Program-made: the position numbers and the translations under genes
The notes under the pieces: model-generated
What the model was told of the DNA's origin: nothing
The model's input: only the letters and a program-made list of their open reading frames with translations
The model's database searches: none
Part shown: positions 49,761 through 59,015 of the stretch, piece after piece
Layout of the letters: each line of letters opens with the position of its first letter
How positions within the stretch are numbered: position 1 is the first letter of the stretch
Assembly: GCF_900102815.1 (NCBI RefSeq)
Contig: NZ_FNGF01000008.1
Span: forward strand, 42,872-106,871
From: Glycomyces sambucus
GTDB taxonomy: Bacteria; Actinomycetota; Actinomycetes; Mycobacteriales; Micromonosporaceae
Reading direction: 5' to 3'
Length of the DNA: 64,000 bases

Positions 49761-51152
49761 ATGTCAAGTGCTCCCGACAGCACGGCCGACCCGGCCGTCT
49801 CGGAAACTTCGAAGCCCAAGCGGCGCAGACGCATCCCGTTCGCCGCGCAACTGCTCATCGGTCTCGTGCTCGGTCTCGCCCTCGGGTACGTGGCCCGCGA
49901 GTGGTCCGTCGCGTGGCTCGGCACCACGCTGGAGACGGTCGGGACGCTGTTCGTGCAGCTCCTGTTCCTGATCGTCCCGTTCCTGGTGTTCACCGCGATC
50001 GTGGCGTCGATCGCGAACCTGCGCAATCTCGCGAACGCGGGCCGCCTGGTCGCCAAGACCCTCGGCTGGTTCGCGATCACCTCCCTGATCGCCGTGGTCA
50101 TCGGCCTGGCGATCGGCCTGACGACGAACCCGGGTGCGGGGATCGAGCTGTCGGGTGCGGCGGCCGCGCCGGAGACGCAGGGGTCGTGGACCGACTTCCT
50201 GACCGGGATCGTCCCGACGAACATCGTCGACGCGTTCGTGAACGTGAACGTGCTCCAGATCGTGTTCGTGGCGATCGTCGCGGGCGCGGCGGCGGCGAAG
50301 ATCGGCGACAAGGCCGAGCCGTTCCTGAAGTTCAACGCCTCGGCGCTGGCGCTGATCCAGAAGGCCCTGTGGTGGGTGATCCGCCTGGCGCCCATCGGCA
50401 CCGCGGCGCTGATCGGCAAGTCGGTGTACGCGTACGGGTGGGACCTGCTGGAGCCGCTGGCGGTGTTCAGCATCGACATCTACGCGGGCGCGCTGATCGT
50501 GCTGCTCATCGTGTACCCGGTGCTGCTGCGCGTGTTCGGGAAGGTCTCACCGGTGCAGTTCTACCGCAAGACCTGGCCGGCGATCCAGTTCGCGTTCGTG
50601 TCGCGCTCGTCGGTGGGGACGCTGCCGCTGGCGCAGAAGACGGTGACCGACCGCCTCGGCGTGGACCGCGACTACGCGTCGTTCGCGTCGCCGTTCGGGG
50701 CGACGACGAAGATGGACGGCTGCGCCGCGATCTACCCGGCGATCGCCGCGATCTTCGTGGCGCAGGTGTACGGCGTGAGCCTGGGGATCCAGGACTACCT
50801 GCTCATCGCGTTCGTGTCGGTGATCGGCTCGGCGGCGACGGCGGGCCTGACGGGCGCGACGGTGATGCTGACGCTGACCCTGTCGACGCTGGGCCTGCCG
50901 CTGGAGGGCGTGGGCCTGCTGCTGGCGATCGACCCGATCATGGACATGATCCGGACGGCGACGAACGTGGCCGGCCAGATGGTGGTGCCGGTGATCGTGG
51001 CGCGGTCGGAGCAACTGCTCGACCGCGAGGTGTACGACGCGGCGCCGCAGCCGCTGGACGAGGAGTCCGCGTTCGGCGGGGGCGCCGAGCCGGCGTCCTC
51101 TGACGAGGGCGGGTCGCCGCGCAAGGGCGATCCGGCGCTGGCGCCGGCGTGA
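49761..51152 (+). CDS. dicarboxylate/amino acid:cation symporter (DAACS family)
   Basis: A 463-residue transporter of the glutamate/C4-dicarboxylate symporter family (SLC1 fold). The first reentrant hairpin is FVSRSSVGTLPLAQ (the SSSATLP-type motif), followed by the Na+-site PFGATTKMDGCAAIYPAIAAIFVAQ (NMDGTA-type) and the substrate-binding terminal DPIMDMIRTATNVAGQ (DxxRT pattern). C4-dicarboxylates or acidic amino acids are the likely substrates. AGAGG lies 5 bases before the ATG. It probably supplies acids for the same metabolism as the Tct system. Confidence 0.92.
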   Translation: MSSAPDSTADPAVSETSKPKRRRRIPFAAQLLIGLVLGLALGYVAREWSVAWLGTTLETVGTLFVQLLFLIVPFLVFTAIVASIANLRNLANAGRLVAKTLGWFAITSLIAVVIGLAIGLTTNPGAGIELSGAAAAPETQGSWTDFLTGIVPTNIVDAFVNVNVLQIVFVAIVAGAAAAKIGDKAEPFLKFNASALALIQKALWWVIRLAPIGTAALIGKSVYAYGWDLLEPLAVFSIDIYAGALIVLLIVYPVLLRVFGKVSPVQFYRKTWPAIQFAFVSRSSVGTLPLAQKTVTDRLGVDRDYASFASPFGATTKMDGCAAIYPAIAAIFVAQVYGVSLGIQDYLLIAFVSVIGSAATAGLTGATVMLTLTLSTLGLPLEGVGLLLAIDPIMDMIRTATNVAGQMVVPVIVARSEQLLDREVYDAAPQPLDEESAFGGGAEPASSDEGGSPRKGDPALAPA

Positions 51153-51217
51153 TCCGAGGCTTTGTTCTCTCCTGAGTAGCGGGGGGCCGGTCCGTCAGGG
51201 CCGGTCCCCCGTTCCCG

Positions 51218-51919
51218 TCACTGCCGGTCGAGGTAGAGCTGGAGGCCGTCGAGGACGCGGTGGAGGCCGAACTCGAAGTGGTCCTCGACGGGGTCGTCGG
51301 GGGCGATGTCGGCGGCGACGCGGGCGAGGTGGGGGAAGCGGCCGGTGTTGGCGGGGTCGGCGAGGAAGCGGAAGAAGTCGGCGGCGGTCTCGCCGGTGGC
51401 GCCGATCTCGGGGCGGACGGCGCCGAGGGCGAAGCAGTCGACGGTGAGGACGGCGACGAGTCCGGTGGCGGGGGGCATGCCGACGGCGTCGAGGCGGCCG
51501 AGGACCTGGTCGACCCAGCCGGCCTCGTGGGGGCCCATGGGCCGTTCGCCGGTGGCGACGGGGAGGGCCCAGGGGTGGTCGTGGAAGAGGCCGCGCACGG
51601 ACCGGCCCCAGCCGAGGAGGACGTCGCGCCAGTGGTCGGCCTCGGGGACGGTGATCGGGCCGGCCATGAGGGAGTCGTACATGAGGACGACGAGTTCGTC
51701 CTTGCCGGGCACGTGCCGGTAGAGGGACATGACGCCGGAGCCGAGGCGGTCGGCGAGGTGCTTCATCGAGACCTTCTGGAGCCCTTCGGCATCGGCGATG
51801 GCGACGGCTTCGGCGACGATGCGCTCGCGGGTGAGTCCGGAGGGGCGTCCGCGCCCGGGGCGGGGTCGGCCGTCGGGCGTGCGGTCGCCCCACAGCAGCT
51901 CGTAATCGCCCTGTCCCAA
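51218..51919 (-). CDS. TetR-family regulator (TetR_C_1 type)
   Basis: A 233-residue regulator; the N-terminal helix-turn-helix (about 30-75: GLTRERIVAEAVAIADAEGLQKVSMKHLADRLGSGVMSLYRHV, in two parts) is followed by a TetR_C_1-type domain. TetR itself and antibiotic-efflux regulators share this C-terminal type. A TTG start at 51919 has GAGGGGG 8 bases upstream; GTG 51928 is possible. It is divergent from a DUF2306 membrane gene with a nested palindrome between them, so it probably represses that gene and itself. Confidence 0.85.
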   Translation of the reverse strand: MGQGDYELLWGDRTPDGRPRPGRGRPSGLTRERIVAEAVAIADAEGLQKVSMKHLADRLGSGVMSLYRHVPGKDELVVLMYDSLMAGPITVPEADHWRDVLLGWGRSVRGLFHDHPWALPVATGERPMGPHEAGWVDQVLGRLDAVGMPPATGLVAVLTVDCFALGAVRPEIGATGETAADFFRFLADPANTGRFPHLARVAADIAPDDPVEDHFEFGLHRVLDGLQLYLDRQ

Positions 51920-51997
51920 CAGAAGCACCCCCTCAGCTCCGGTTCCGCGCGTCGCAAGCCTAGGGCCCGTGCCGGTCTCGCGTGCACCCGCCAAGCG

Positions 51998-52035
51998 TGC
52001 GTATGATGTACGCTTAATAGCGTATCTCATACGCA
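51998..52035. promoter_or_regulatory. nested palindromic operator between TetR and DUF2306 genes
   Basis: A 38-bp near-perfect palindrome: outer arms tgcgtatga (51998-52006) and tcatacgca (52027-52035), inner arms tacgc and gcgta around ttaata. Its symmetry and divergent location are those of a TetR operator. Confidence 0.85.
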
Positions 52036-52067
52036 TCGATCGGACCCCACCTCGATCGGAGAGACCC

Positions 52068-52811
52068 GTGACCCAGACCCTCCCTCAGACCGACGAACGC
52101 CCGCCCGGCCGCGAGAAGCCCAAGTGGTACCGGCGCCCCTGGATCGTCCCGCTCTTCGCCGTCGCCGGCCTGTTCGTCGCCGCGCGGCTGCCCTTCTACC
52201 TCACCTTCGACACCGGCGACTCGCTCGTCGAACTCCAGGACGCGTTCCCCGAGACCCACTACCTGATGCTCTCGGGCCACATCCTGTTCGGCTCGATCGC
52301 CCTCATCACCTGCTCCATGCAGGTCTGGACCTGGCTGCGCACCGAGCACCCCCGGGTCCACCGCGTCTCCGGGCGCCTCTACGTCTTCGCCGGCGTCGTG
52401 CCCTCGGGGATCTTCGCGCTCACCGTCTCCCTCATGTCCACCGTGGGCAACGACGGCAAGGTCGGCAACGTCCTGCTCTCCCTGCTGTGGTTCGGCACGA
52501 CCTTCGCCGGGTTCCTCGCCGCCCGCCGCCGCGACTTCGGCGCCCACCGGCGCTGGATGATCCGCAGCTTCGCCCTCTGCTGGTCCATCGTGGTCAACCG
52601 CGTGTGGATCGTCCTGCTCATCCTCATCCTGCTCCCGTTCGAGGACACCTACTACGACGGGGACACCGACGCGCTCATCCAGGACGTCGCCGTCGCCTCC
52701 ATCTGGCTCTCCTGGGTCGTCAACCTCATGATCGCCCAGTGGTGGCTCGACCGCAGGCCCAAGCACCGCCGCGGCAAGCGCCCTGCCACCAAAGTCGCAG
52801 TGAACGCCTAG
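52068..52811 (+). CDS. DUF2306 membrane protein
   Basis: A 247-residue integral membrane protein with about six helices. The HPRVHRVSGRLYVFAGVVPSG segment and RRRDFGAHRRWMIRSFALCWS match DUF2306, with conserved His residues facing the membrane, of the sort that bind heme in cytochrome b561-like folds; heme binding is inference. GTG start with GGAGAG 4-5 bases ahead. Control by the divergent TetR regulator is likely. The biological role of the family is unknown. Confidence 0.85.
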   Translation: MTQTLPQTDERPPGREKPKWYRRPWIVPLFAVAGLFVAARLPFYLTFDTGDSLVELQDAFPETHYLMLSGHILFGSIALITCSMQVWTWLRTEHPRVHRVSGRLYVFAGVVPSGIFALTVSLMSTVGNDGKVGNVLLSLLWFGTTFAGFLAARRRDFGAHRRWMIRSFALCWSIVVNRVWIVLLILILLPFEDTYYDGDTDALIQDVAVASIWLSWVVNLMIAQWWLDRRPKHRRGKRPATKVAVNA

Positions 52812-52923
52812 GACGTGCCACCTTCGGGGCGGCCGGGGCTCCACCCCCGGTCGCCCCGCCGCACCCCCGAAGTCCATGCCGCGGAAGGATTCGCCGCGGC
52901 CTCCGGGACGCGATGCTGGAGGC

Positions 52924-54081
52924 ATGGACACCACCACCGCCACCGCGCCGGCCGCCGCCGGGGCCGCGCCCGCCGCGGCGAAGCGGCTGCCGCTCCTCGA
53001 CGTCCTCCGCGGCGTCGCGATCCTCGGCACGCTCGGCACCAACGTCTGGCTCTTCGCCGGCGCCCACGGCGAGGCCGGCCCGCTCCTCGGCTACGGCATC
53101 ACCGGTGAGGGCCCCCTCGGCGCCGTCTTCGAACTCCTCGCCAACGGCAAGTTCCTGTCGATGCTCACCGTGCTCTTCGGCGTCGGCCTCGCCATCCAGT
53201 TCGCCTCCGCCGAGAAGAAGGGCCGGCGCTGGCCGGGCCGCTACCACTGGCGGGCCCTGTTCCTGTTCGCCGAAGGCACCGTCCACTTCGTCCTGCTGTT
53301 CGCGTGGGACGTCCTCATGGGCTACGCCGTCACCGCGATCACCGTCGCCTGGCTCCTCAAGCGCTCCGCCCGCGCCCAGCGGGCCGTCATGTGGACCGCG
53401 CTCGGCCTGCACCTGACGGTGGTCGCGCTCCTCACTGCGGCCCAGGTCACCGGCCCCGGCAACGACCCGTCGCGCGACGCCGAGGTCGCCGCGCTCTACG
53501 CCGACGGCTCCTGGCTCGACCAGGTGCGGTTCCGCCTCGACCACGCGCTCGTCTTCCGCATCGAGCCGATCATCACCTTCCCGCTCCTGGTGTTCCTGTT
53601 CCTGCTGGGCGTCAGGCTGTTCCGCGCCGGGGCGTTCGGCGCCGACGACGCGGGCCGGCGCATCCGGGCCCGCTTGACGGCCTGGGGCCTGGGCGTCGGC
53701 CTGCCGCTCAACATCGCCGTCATGTTCGCGCCCGACGACTTCGTGTACCTGGAGCGGTACGCCGTCGCGCCGGTCGTCATGCTCGGCTACATCGGCCTGA
53801 CCGGGTTCCTCGTCGAGCACGTGCGCCGCGGACCCGTCACGGCCGCAATCGAATCGCTCGGGCGCACCGCGCTCAGCGGCTACATCCTCCAGAACCTGCT
53901 CGCCTCGATCGCCTGCTACGGCTGGGGACTCGGGCTCGCCGCCCGGTTCGGGACGGAGGCGTGGTTCGCACCCGCGCTCTGGCTCGGCATCAGCGTCGTC
54001 CTGCTCGCCGGGTCCCGGCTGTGGCTGCGCCGCTTCGCGAACGGCCCGGCCGAAGCGCTCCAGAAGGCCGTCCTGCGCTGA
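52924..54081 (+). CDS. DUF418 membrane protein
   Basis: A 385-residue, roughly ten-helix membrane protein. The N-terminal LLDVLRGVAILGTLGTNVWLF and KFLSMLTVLFGVGLAIQF are DUF418 signatures, and the C-terminal SLGRTALSGYILQNLLASIACYGWGLGL closes the family domain. Some DUF418 proteins are linked to polysaccharide acyl transfer or export; none is proven. ATG 52924 has GGAGG only one base upstream, so an upstream start at 52876 is possible. Confidence 0.85.
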   Translation: MDTTTATAPAAAGAAPAAAKRLPLLDVLRGVAILGTLGTNVWLFAGAHGEAGPLLGYGITGEGPLGAVFELLANGKFLSMLTVLFGVGLAIQFASAEKKGRRWPGRYHWRALFLFAEGTVHFVLLFAWDVLMGYAVTAITVAWLLKRSARAQRAVMWTALGLHLTVVALLTAAQVTGPGNDPSRDAEVAALYADGSWLDQVRFRLDHALVFRIEPIITFPLLVFLFLLGVRLFRAGAFGADDAGRRIRARLTAWGLGVGLPLNIAVMFAPDDFVYLERYAVAPVVMLGYIGLTGFLVEHVRRGPVTAAIESLGRTALSGYILQNLLASIACYGWGLGLAARFGTEAWFAPALWLGISVVLLAGSRLWLRRFANGPAEALQKAVLR

Positions 54082-54095
54082 GGCGCGACAGCAAA

Positions 54096-54130
54096 GAGGT
54101 GCGGGCCGGTTCGAGATCGGCCCGCACCTC
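54096..54130. terminator. bidirectional terminator hairpin
   Basis: A perfect 13-bp stem (gaggtgcgggccg at 54096-54108 and complement at 54118-54130) separates the convergent DUF418 gene and tct operon. Confidence 0.8.
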
Positions 54131-54146
54131 GCCTCACCCGGTCGGG

Positions 54147-55655
54147 TCAGGTCGCGACCGCCTCGCGGTCGCGGGTCATGCGGCGGCGCAGCAGCGACGC
54201 CAAGGGCCACAGGGCGATCACCAGGATGACGCCGTACACGGTCCACGCGACCGGCCCGCCGAGCAGGCCCGACGCCTCGCCGCCCGAGAGCTGGAGCGCC
54301 ATGCGCGCCTGCCGCTCGGCCATCGGGCCGAGGATCACGCCCACGATCATCGGCAGCATCGGGATCCCGAAGCGCCGCATCGCGAGTCCGATCAGGCCCA
54401 GCGCGAGCAGCACGAACAGCTCGAACGACTGGCCGCTCGTCGCGTACGCGCCCATCGACGCGAAGAACAGGATCCCCGCGAACAGGTACGGCTTCGGGAT
54501 CCGCAGCAGCTTCACCCACACCGGGATGAGCGGCATGTTGAGCACCAGCAGCATCGCGTTGCCCACGAACAGGCCCGCGATGAGCGTCCACACCAGCGCC
54601 GACTCCTTCTCGAACAGGAGCGGGCCCGGCTGGATCCCGTAGGTCTGGAACGCCGCCAGCATGACCGCCGCGGTCGCGTTGCACGGCAGGCCGAGTGCGA
54701 GCATCGGCACCAGCGTGCCCGCCGCGGAGGCGTTGTTCGCCGCCTCCGGGCCCGCGACGCCCTCGATCGCGCCGTTCCCGAACTCGCCCTTGTGCTTCGA
54801 GAGCCGCCGCTCGGTCACGTACGACAGGAACGTCGGCACCTCCGCGCCCCCGGCCGGGACCGCCCCGAACGGGAAGCCCAGCGCCGAGCCGCGCAGCCAC
54901 GGGCCCCACGAGCGGCGCCAGTCGCTGCGCCCCATCCACACCCGGCCTACCGGGATGATCTCGTCCCTGCCGCTGCGGCGCCGCGCCGCGGTCCACAGCG
55001 CCTCGCCCACGGCGAACGCGCCGACCGCGACCACGACGATGTCGATCCCGTTGGCCAGCTCCGGCACCCCGTACGTGAGCCGCTGCTGGCCGGTCACCGC
55101 GTCGATCCCGATCGTCCCGATCACCAGGCCCACCAGGAGCGAGGCGAATCCGCGGATGCGCGAGGAGCCGAGCACCGACGCGGTCGCCACCAGCGCGAGC
55201 ACCATGATCGCGAGGTACTCGGGCGCGCCGAGGCCGATCGCGAACTCCACGGTGATCGGGGTGACGAACACGAGCGCGATCGTCGCGATCGTCCCGGCCA
55301 CGAAGGAGCCGATGGCCGCGGTCGCGAGGGCCTGGCCGCCGCGCCCGTTGCGGGCCATCTTGAACCCTTCGAGGACCGTCACCACCGACGACGACTGGCC
55401 CGGCGTGTTCAGCAGGATCGCCGTGGTCGAGCCGCCGTACATGCCGCCGTAGAAGATCCCGCCGAACATGATGAACGCCTGGGTCGGCTCCATCCCGTAC
55501 GTGATCGGCAGCAGCAGCGCGATCGCCATCGCCGTGCCCAGGCCCGGGAGCATCCCCACGGCGGTGCCGATGGTGACGCCCAGGAGCGCGATGAGCAGGT
55601 TCCCGGGGGTGAGGATCGCGGCGAAGCCGTCGAGGAGGGAGTTGAGGTTGTCCAT
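54147..55655 (-). CDS. tctA: tripartite tricarboxylate transporter, large permease TctA
   Basis: A 502-residue permease with about 12 helices. The TctA signatures [22 protein letters not shown] and the repeated [21 protein letters not shown] / [19 protein letters not shown] segments are present. It forms the translocation channel with TctB and takes substrate from the lipoprotein TctC. It is last of a coupled tctC-tctB-tctA operon; 9 bases separate it from tctB. Confidence 0.95.
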   Translation of the reverse strand: MDNLNSLLDGFAAILTPGNLLIALLGVTIGTAVGMLPGLGTAMAIALLLPITYGMEPTQAFIMFGGIFYGGMYGGSTTAILLNTPGQSSSVVTVLEGFKMARNGRGGQALATAAIGSFVAGTIATIALVFVTPITVEFAIGLGAPEYLAIMVLALVATASVLGSSRIRGFASLLVGLVIGTIGIDAVTGQQRLTYGVPELANGIDIVVVAVGAFAVGEALWTAARRRSGRDEIIPVGRVWMGRSDWRRSWGPWLRGSALGFPFGAVPAGGAEVPTFLSYVTERRLSKHKGEFGNGAIEGVAGPEAANNASAAGTLVPMLALGLPCNATAAVMLAAFQTYGIQPGPLLFEKESALVWTLIAGLFVGNAMLLVLNMPLIPVWVKLLRIPKPYLFAGILFFASMGAYATSGQSFELFVLLALGLIGLAMRRFGIPMLPMIVGVILGPMAERQARMALQLSGGEASGLLGGPVAWTVYGVILVIALWPLASLLRRRMTRDREAVAT

Positions 55656-55664
55656 CCCCGCCCC

Positions 55665-56273
55665 CTACAGGATTCCCTGGAGCACGCCGGCGGGCAGGCC
55701 GAGGCCCAGGCCGATCGCGAACCCGTAGAACGTGGCCAGGCCGAGGACGACCGCGGCGGCGAGTGTGAGGAAGTACCGGCGCGAGCCGAGCACGATCGCG
55801 GCGCCCCAGAACAGGAGCGAGCCGGAGATCACCCAGCCGAGCCAGTCGATGAGCAGCGCGTTCGCGATGAACACGGCGCACAGCAGGCCCACGGTCTTGA
55901 AGTCGAGCCTGTCGCCGGCGTTGGCGCCCTCGTCCTCGCCGTGGCCGCCGCGCACGGTGTCGAGCGCGTAGAACGCGGCCACCGCGAACAGCAGGACGCC
56001 GAGGATGATCGGGACCGGCTTCGGGCCGATCGGGTCGTTCGAGGCGGTGAACCCGCCCAGGCGCGCGGCGTCGACGATGACGAGGACGCCGAGCACCGCG
56101 AGGAACCCGCAGACCCACAGCTGCTGGAGGTCGCGGCCCGGTTTCGCCTCGGCCGCAGCGGTGTCGGCGCCGCCGCCCCCGGGCGCGCCGGTCGGTGCGG
56201 CCGCGTCGTCCGCGGCGCCCGACGCCGCGGACGGGTCCTCGACCGCGCCCTCCGCCTTGTCGGCGTCCGTCAT
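55665..56273 (-). CDS. tctB: tripartite tricarboxylate transporter, small subunit TctB
   Basis: A 202-residue TctB-family protein: a long Ala/Gly/Asp-rich cytoplasmic N-terminus (1-50) and four membrane helices (about 50-70, 85-103, 130-150 and 165-195). The IGPKPVPIILGVLLFAVAAFYAL motif is typical of TctB. It overlaps tctC by 4 bases (ATGA). Confidence 0.9.
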   Translation of the reverse strand: MTDADKAEGAVEDPSAASGAADDAAAPTGAPGGGGADTAAAEAKPGRDLQQLWVCGFLAVLGVLVIVDAARLGGFTASNDPIGPKPVPIILGVLLFAVAAFYALDTVRGGHGEDEGANAGDRLDFKTVGLLCAVFIANALLIDWLGWVISGSLLFWGAAIVLGSRRYFLTLAAAVVLGLATFYGFAIGLGLGLPAGVLQGIL

Positions 56274-57265
56274 GCCAGGCCCAGCTCTTCGAGGGTCGCC
56301 GCGACGGTGTGGTCCTGGTCGGAGAGGAAGTCGCCGAAGTCGCTGCCGGTCATGAACGCGTCGGTCCAGCCCTGCTTCTCCAGTTCCTCCTGCCACGCCG
56401 CCGAGTCGTGCATGGTCGTGAGCGCTTCGGTCCACTTCTCGACGTCGGCGTCCCCGATCCCGGGCGGGGCCACCCAGCCGCGCCAGTTCGTGAACACCAG
56501 GTCGATCCCCGACTCCCCGAACGTCGGCGCGTCCGGCACGACGTCGACCCGCTCGGAGCCGGAGGTCGCCAGGACCCGCAGCTGCCCGGCCTCGATCTGG
56601 TCGATGAACTCGCCGACCCCGCTGGCGCCGAAGGAGACCTTCTCGCCCAGGAGCGCGGGCAGGAGCTCCCCGCCGCCGTCGTAGGACACGAAGTTGACCT
56701 GCACCGGGTCGATGCCGACGGCGTTCGCCAGCCGCATCGGCAGCAGGTGGTCGGGGCCGCCGGGGGAGGAGCCGCCGCCGACGGTCACGTTGTCCAGGTC
56801 CGCGGACCAGGCCGCGACCAGGTCCTCGATCGTCTGGAACGGGGAGGCCACGGGCACCACGATCGCCCCGGACTCCTCCACGAGCTTCGCCAGCGGGGTG
56901 GTGCCCGTCAGCTTCGCCTCGGAGTTCTGCGTGTACGAGGCGCCCACGACGCCCAGGCCCATCTGCATGGCGAGGTCGCCGTTGCCCTCCTCGCCCACCA
57001 TCCGCTGGAGGCCGACGGTGCCGCCGGCGCCTTCGAGGTTGAACACCTCGATCGCGCGGGCGATCTCCTCGTCCTCCATGATCCGGGCGATGGAGCGGGC
57101 GGTCGTGTCGTAGCCGCCGCCGGGGCTGTTGGGCACCATGATGCGCAGACCGGTGAGGGGTCCGTCGCCCGATCCGTCCTCGGCGGTGAGGCCGCACGCC
57201 GAGGCCGCCGCGAGCGCCGGGACGGCCGCCGCAGCACTGAGGAGGGCCCTCCGGGGAAATTTCAT
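56270..57265 (-). CDS. tctC: tripartite tricarboxylate transporter, solute-binding lipoprotein TctC
   Basis: A 331-residue solute-binding protein with a lipoprotein signal (lipobox ASAC, lipid-anchored Cys24). The Bug/TctC fold is indicated by LRIMVPNSPGGGYDTTARSIARIM, VGGGSSPGGPDHLLPMRLA and TPTFGESGIDLVFTNWRGWVAPPG-like C-terminal blocks. Ligand is a tri- or dicarboxylate such as citrate. It is first of the operon and is divergent from the CitA-like kinase gene, which should sense the same ligand. Confidence 0.93.
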   Translation of the reverse strand: MKFPRRALLSAAAAVPALAAASACGLTAEDGSGDGPLTGLRIMVPNSPGGGYDTTARSIARIMEDEEIARAIEVFNLEGAGGTVGLQRMVGEEGNGDLAMQMGLGVVGASYTQNSEAKLTGTTPLAKLVEESGAIVVPVASPFQTIEDLVAAWSADLDNVTVGGGSSPGGPDHLLPMRLANAVGIDPVQVNFVSYDGGGELLPALLGEKVSFGASGVGEFIDQIEAGQLRVLATSGSERVDVVPDAPTFGESGIDLVFTNWRGWVAPPGIGDADVEKWTEALTTMHDSAAWQEELEKQGWTDAFMTGSDFGDFLSDQDHTVAATLEELGLA

Positions 57266-57365
57266 CGTCGCTGCTCTTTCATTTCGAGGGTGGTGTGAGA
57301 GACGATGGTCACCCCGGCGCGGCCCCTGCGTCAGCCTTGTGTCCGTATCGATCATTGAGTTCATT

Positions 57366-59006
57366 GTGTTCAGGCCACTCCGCCCGACCCTCGCCGGGCA
57401 GCTCCTCCTCTTCCAGCTCACGGTGATCCTCCTGGTGCTCGCCGCCGTCGCGGGGCTCTCGCTGGCGCAGTCGGCCGCGGTGTTCGGCGCCGAGCAGGGG
57501 CGGCGGGTCGTGCAGCTCGCCGAGTCCGTCGCCGCCTCCGACCTCGTGCGCGGGCGCCTGCCCGAACCGGCCCCGGCGCAGACGCTCGCCCCGCAGATCC
57601 AGGCCGACCGCGAACGCTGGCAGGTCTCCTCGGTGACCGTCGCCGACGCGGACGGCAAGGTCGTCGCCTCCACGAACCCGCTGCTCATCGGCACGTACCT
57701 GCCGCTGGGCGCGGGCGTCCTCGAGGGGCGCGGCTGGCGCGGCGAGATCGAGCTCGGGGGCCGCACCGAACTGGTCGGGCAGGTCCCGGTGCTCAGCGCC
57801 GAGGAGTCGAGCCTCGGGGTGCAGCTCGGCGTCGCCGTCGTCGGCCAGGAGGTCCCGACGCTCGCCGAGCTCCTGGTCGAGGCCACGCCGACGCTGCTGC
57901 TGTACCTGGGGGTCGCCAGCGTCCTCGGCGTGGCCGGGTCCTGGCTGCTGACGCGGCGCATCAAGCACCAGACGTTCGGCATGGAGCCGAGGGAGATCGC
58001 CGGGCTCGCCGAGCACCGCGAGGCGATGCTGTACGGGATCGCCGAGGGCGTGGTCGCCCTCGACGACCAGCACCGGGTCACGCTCGTCAACGACGTCGGC
58101 CGGCGCCTCCTCGACCTCCCCGACGGCGCGGTCGGGCGCACCCTCGACGACCTCGACCTGACCGCGCGATTGCGCGACGTCCTCTCCGGCACCGTCACCG
58201 GCTCCGACCAGGTGGTGCTCCAGGGCAACCGGGTCCTGGTCGTCAACCGGATGCCGGTGGACAAGGACGGGCGCGCGCTCGGCGCCGTCGCCACCCTGCG
58301 CGACCGCACCGAACTCGCGCAGCTGGAGCGCGACCTCGGGTCGTTCCGGTCCACCGCCGAGGCCCTGCGCGCGCAGGCCCACGAGTTCGACAACAAGCTG
58401 CACACGATCTCCGGGCTCATCCAGATCGGCGAGCAGGACGAGGTCGTCCGGTTCATCGACGCGCTCAACCGGCACCGGCAGTCCCTCGACCTGTCGATCG
58501 GGGAGCCCATCCGCGACAAGGCCATCGCCGCGCTCCTCATGGCCAAGTCCGCGCAGGCGTCCGAGCGGCAGGTCCGCCTCGACGTCGCACCCGGCAGCGC
58601 CCTCGGGCCGCTGGCCCCCGAGGACTCCGCCGACGTCGGCACCGTCCTGGGCAACCTCGTGGACAACGCCGTCGACGCCGCCGCCGGGGCCCCGAGCCCG
58701 CTCCCAGACCCCGCCTGGGTGTCGGTCGACGTCCGCGACACCGAAGGGGGCGTGCGGATCACGGTCACCGACTCCGGTCCCGGCGTCCCGCCCGAGACCG
58801 CCGAGGAAGTGTTCGCGCACGGGTTCACCACGAAGGCCGCGGCCGGCGAGCACGGGATCGGACTGGCGCTCACCAGGCTCGTGTGCGAGCATCACGGCGG
58901 CGGCGTGCACGTCGCCAACACCGCCGACGGCGCCCGCTTCACCGCCGTCCTGCCCCTGCTCGGCGGGCGGACCGCTCCGCCCCGCGCCCGCGCCAACGAC
59001 GGCTGA
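57366..59006 (+). CDS. CitA/DcuS-type sensor histidine kinase
   Basis: A 546-residue membrane sensor kinase. Two helices (about 9-34 and 168-190) bracket a periplasmic PAS-like domain; a cytoplasmic PAS domain (about 215-320) follows, then the dimerisation helix with the phospho-accepting His339 (AQAHEFDNKL), and a HATPase domain with N-box (GNLVDNAVDAA), G1 (DSGPGVPPE) and G2 (HGIGLAL). This is the citrate/C4-dicarboxylate sensor class. The GTG start is provisional; GTG 57339 is an alternative. It pairs with the downstream response regulator. Confidence 0.9.
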   Translation: MFRPLRPTLAGQLLLFQLTVILLVLAAVAGLSLAQSAAVFGAEQGRRVVQLAESVAASDLVRGRLPEPAPAQTLAPQIQADRERWQVSSVTVADADGKVVASTNPLLIGTYLPLGAGVLEGRGWRGEIELGGRTELVGQVPVLSAEESSLGVQLGVAVVGQEVPTLAELLVEATPTLLLYLGVASVLGVAGSWLLTRRIKHQTFGMEPREIAGLAEHREAMLYGIAEGVVALDDQHRVTLVNDVGRRLLDLPDGAVGRTLDDLDLTARLRDVLSGTVTGSDQVVLQGNRVLVVNRMPVDKDGRALGAVATLRDRTELAQLERDLGSFRSTAEALRAQAHEFDNKLHTISGLIQIGEQDEVVRFIDALNRHRQSLDLSIGEPIRDKAIAALLMAKSAQASERQVRLDVAPGSALGPLAPEDSADVGTVLGNLVDNAVDAAAGAPSPLPDPAWVSVDVRDTEGGVRITVTDSGPGVPPETAEEVFAHGFTTKAAAGEHGIGLALTRLVCEHHGGGVHVANTADGARFTAVLPLLGGRTAPPRARANDG

Positions 59007-59015
59007 GGAACCGAC

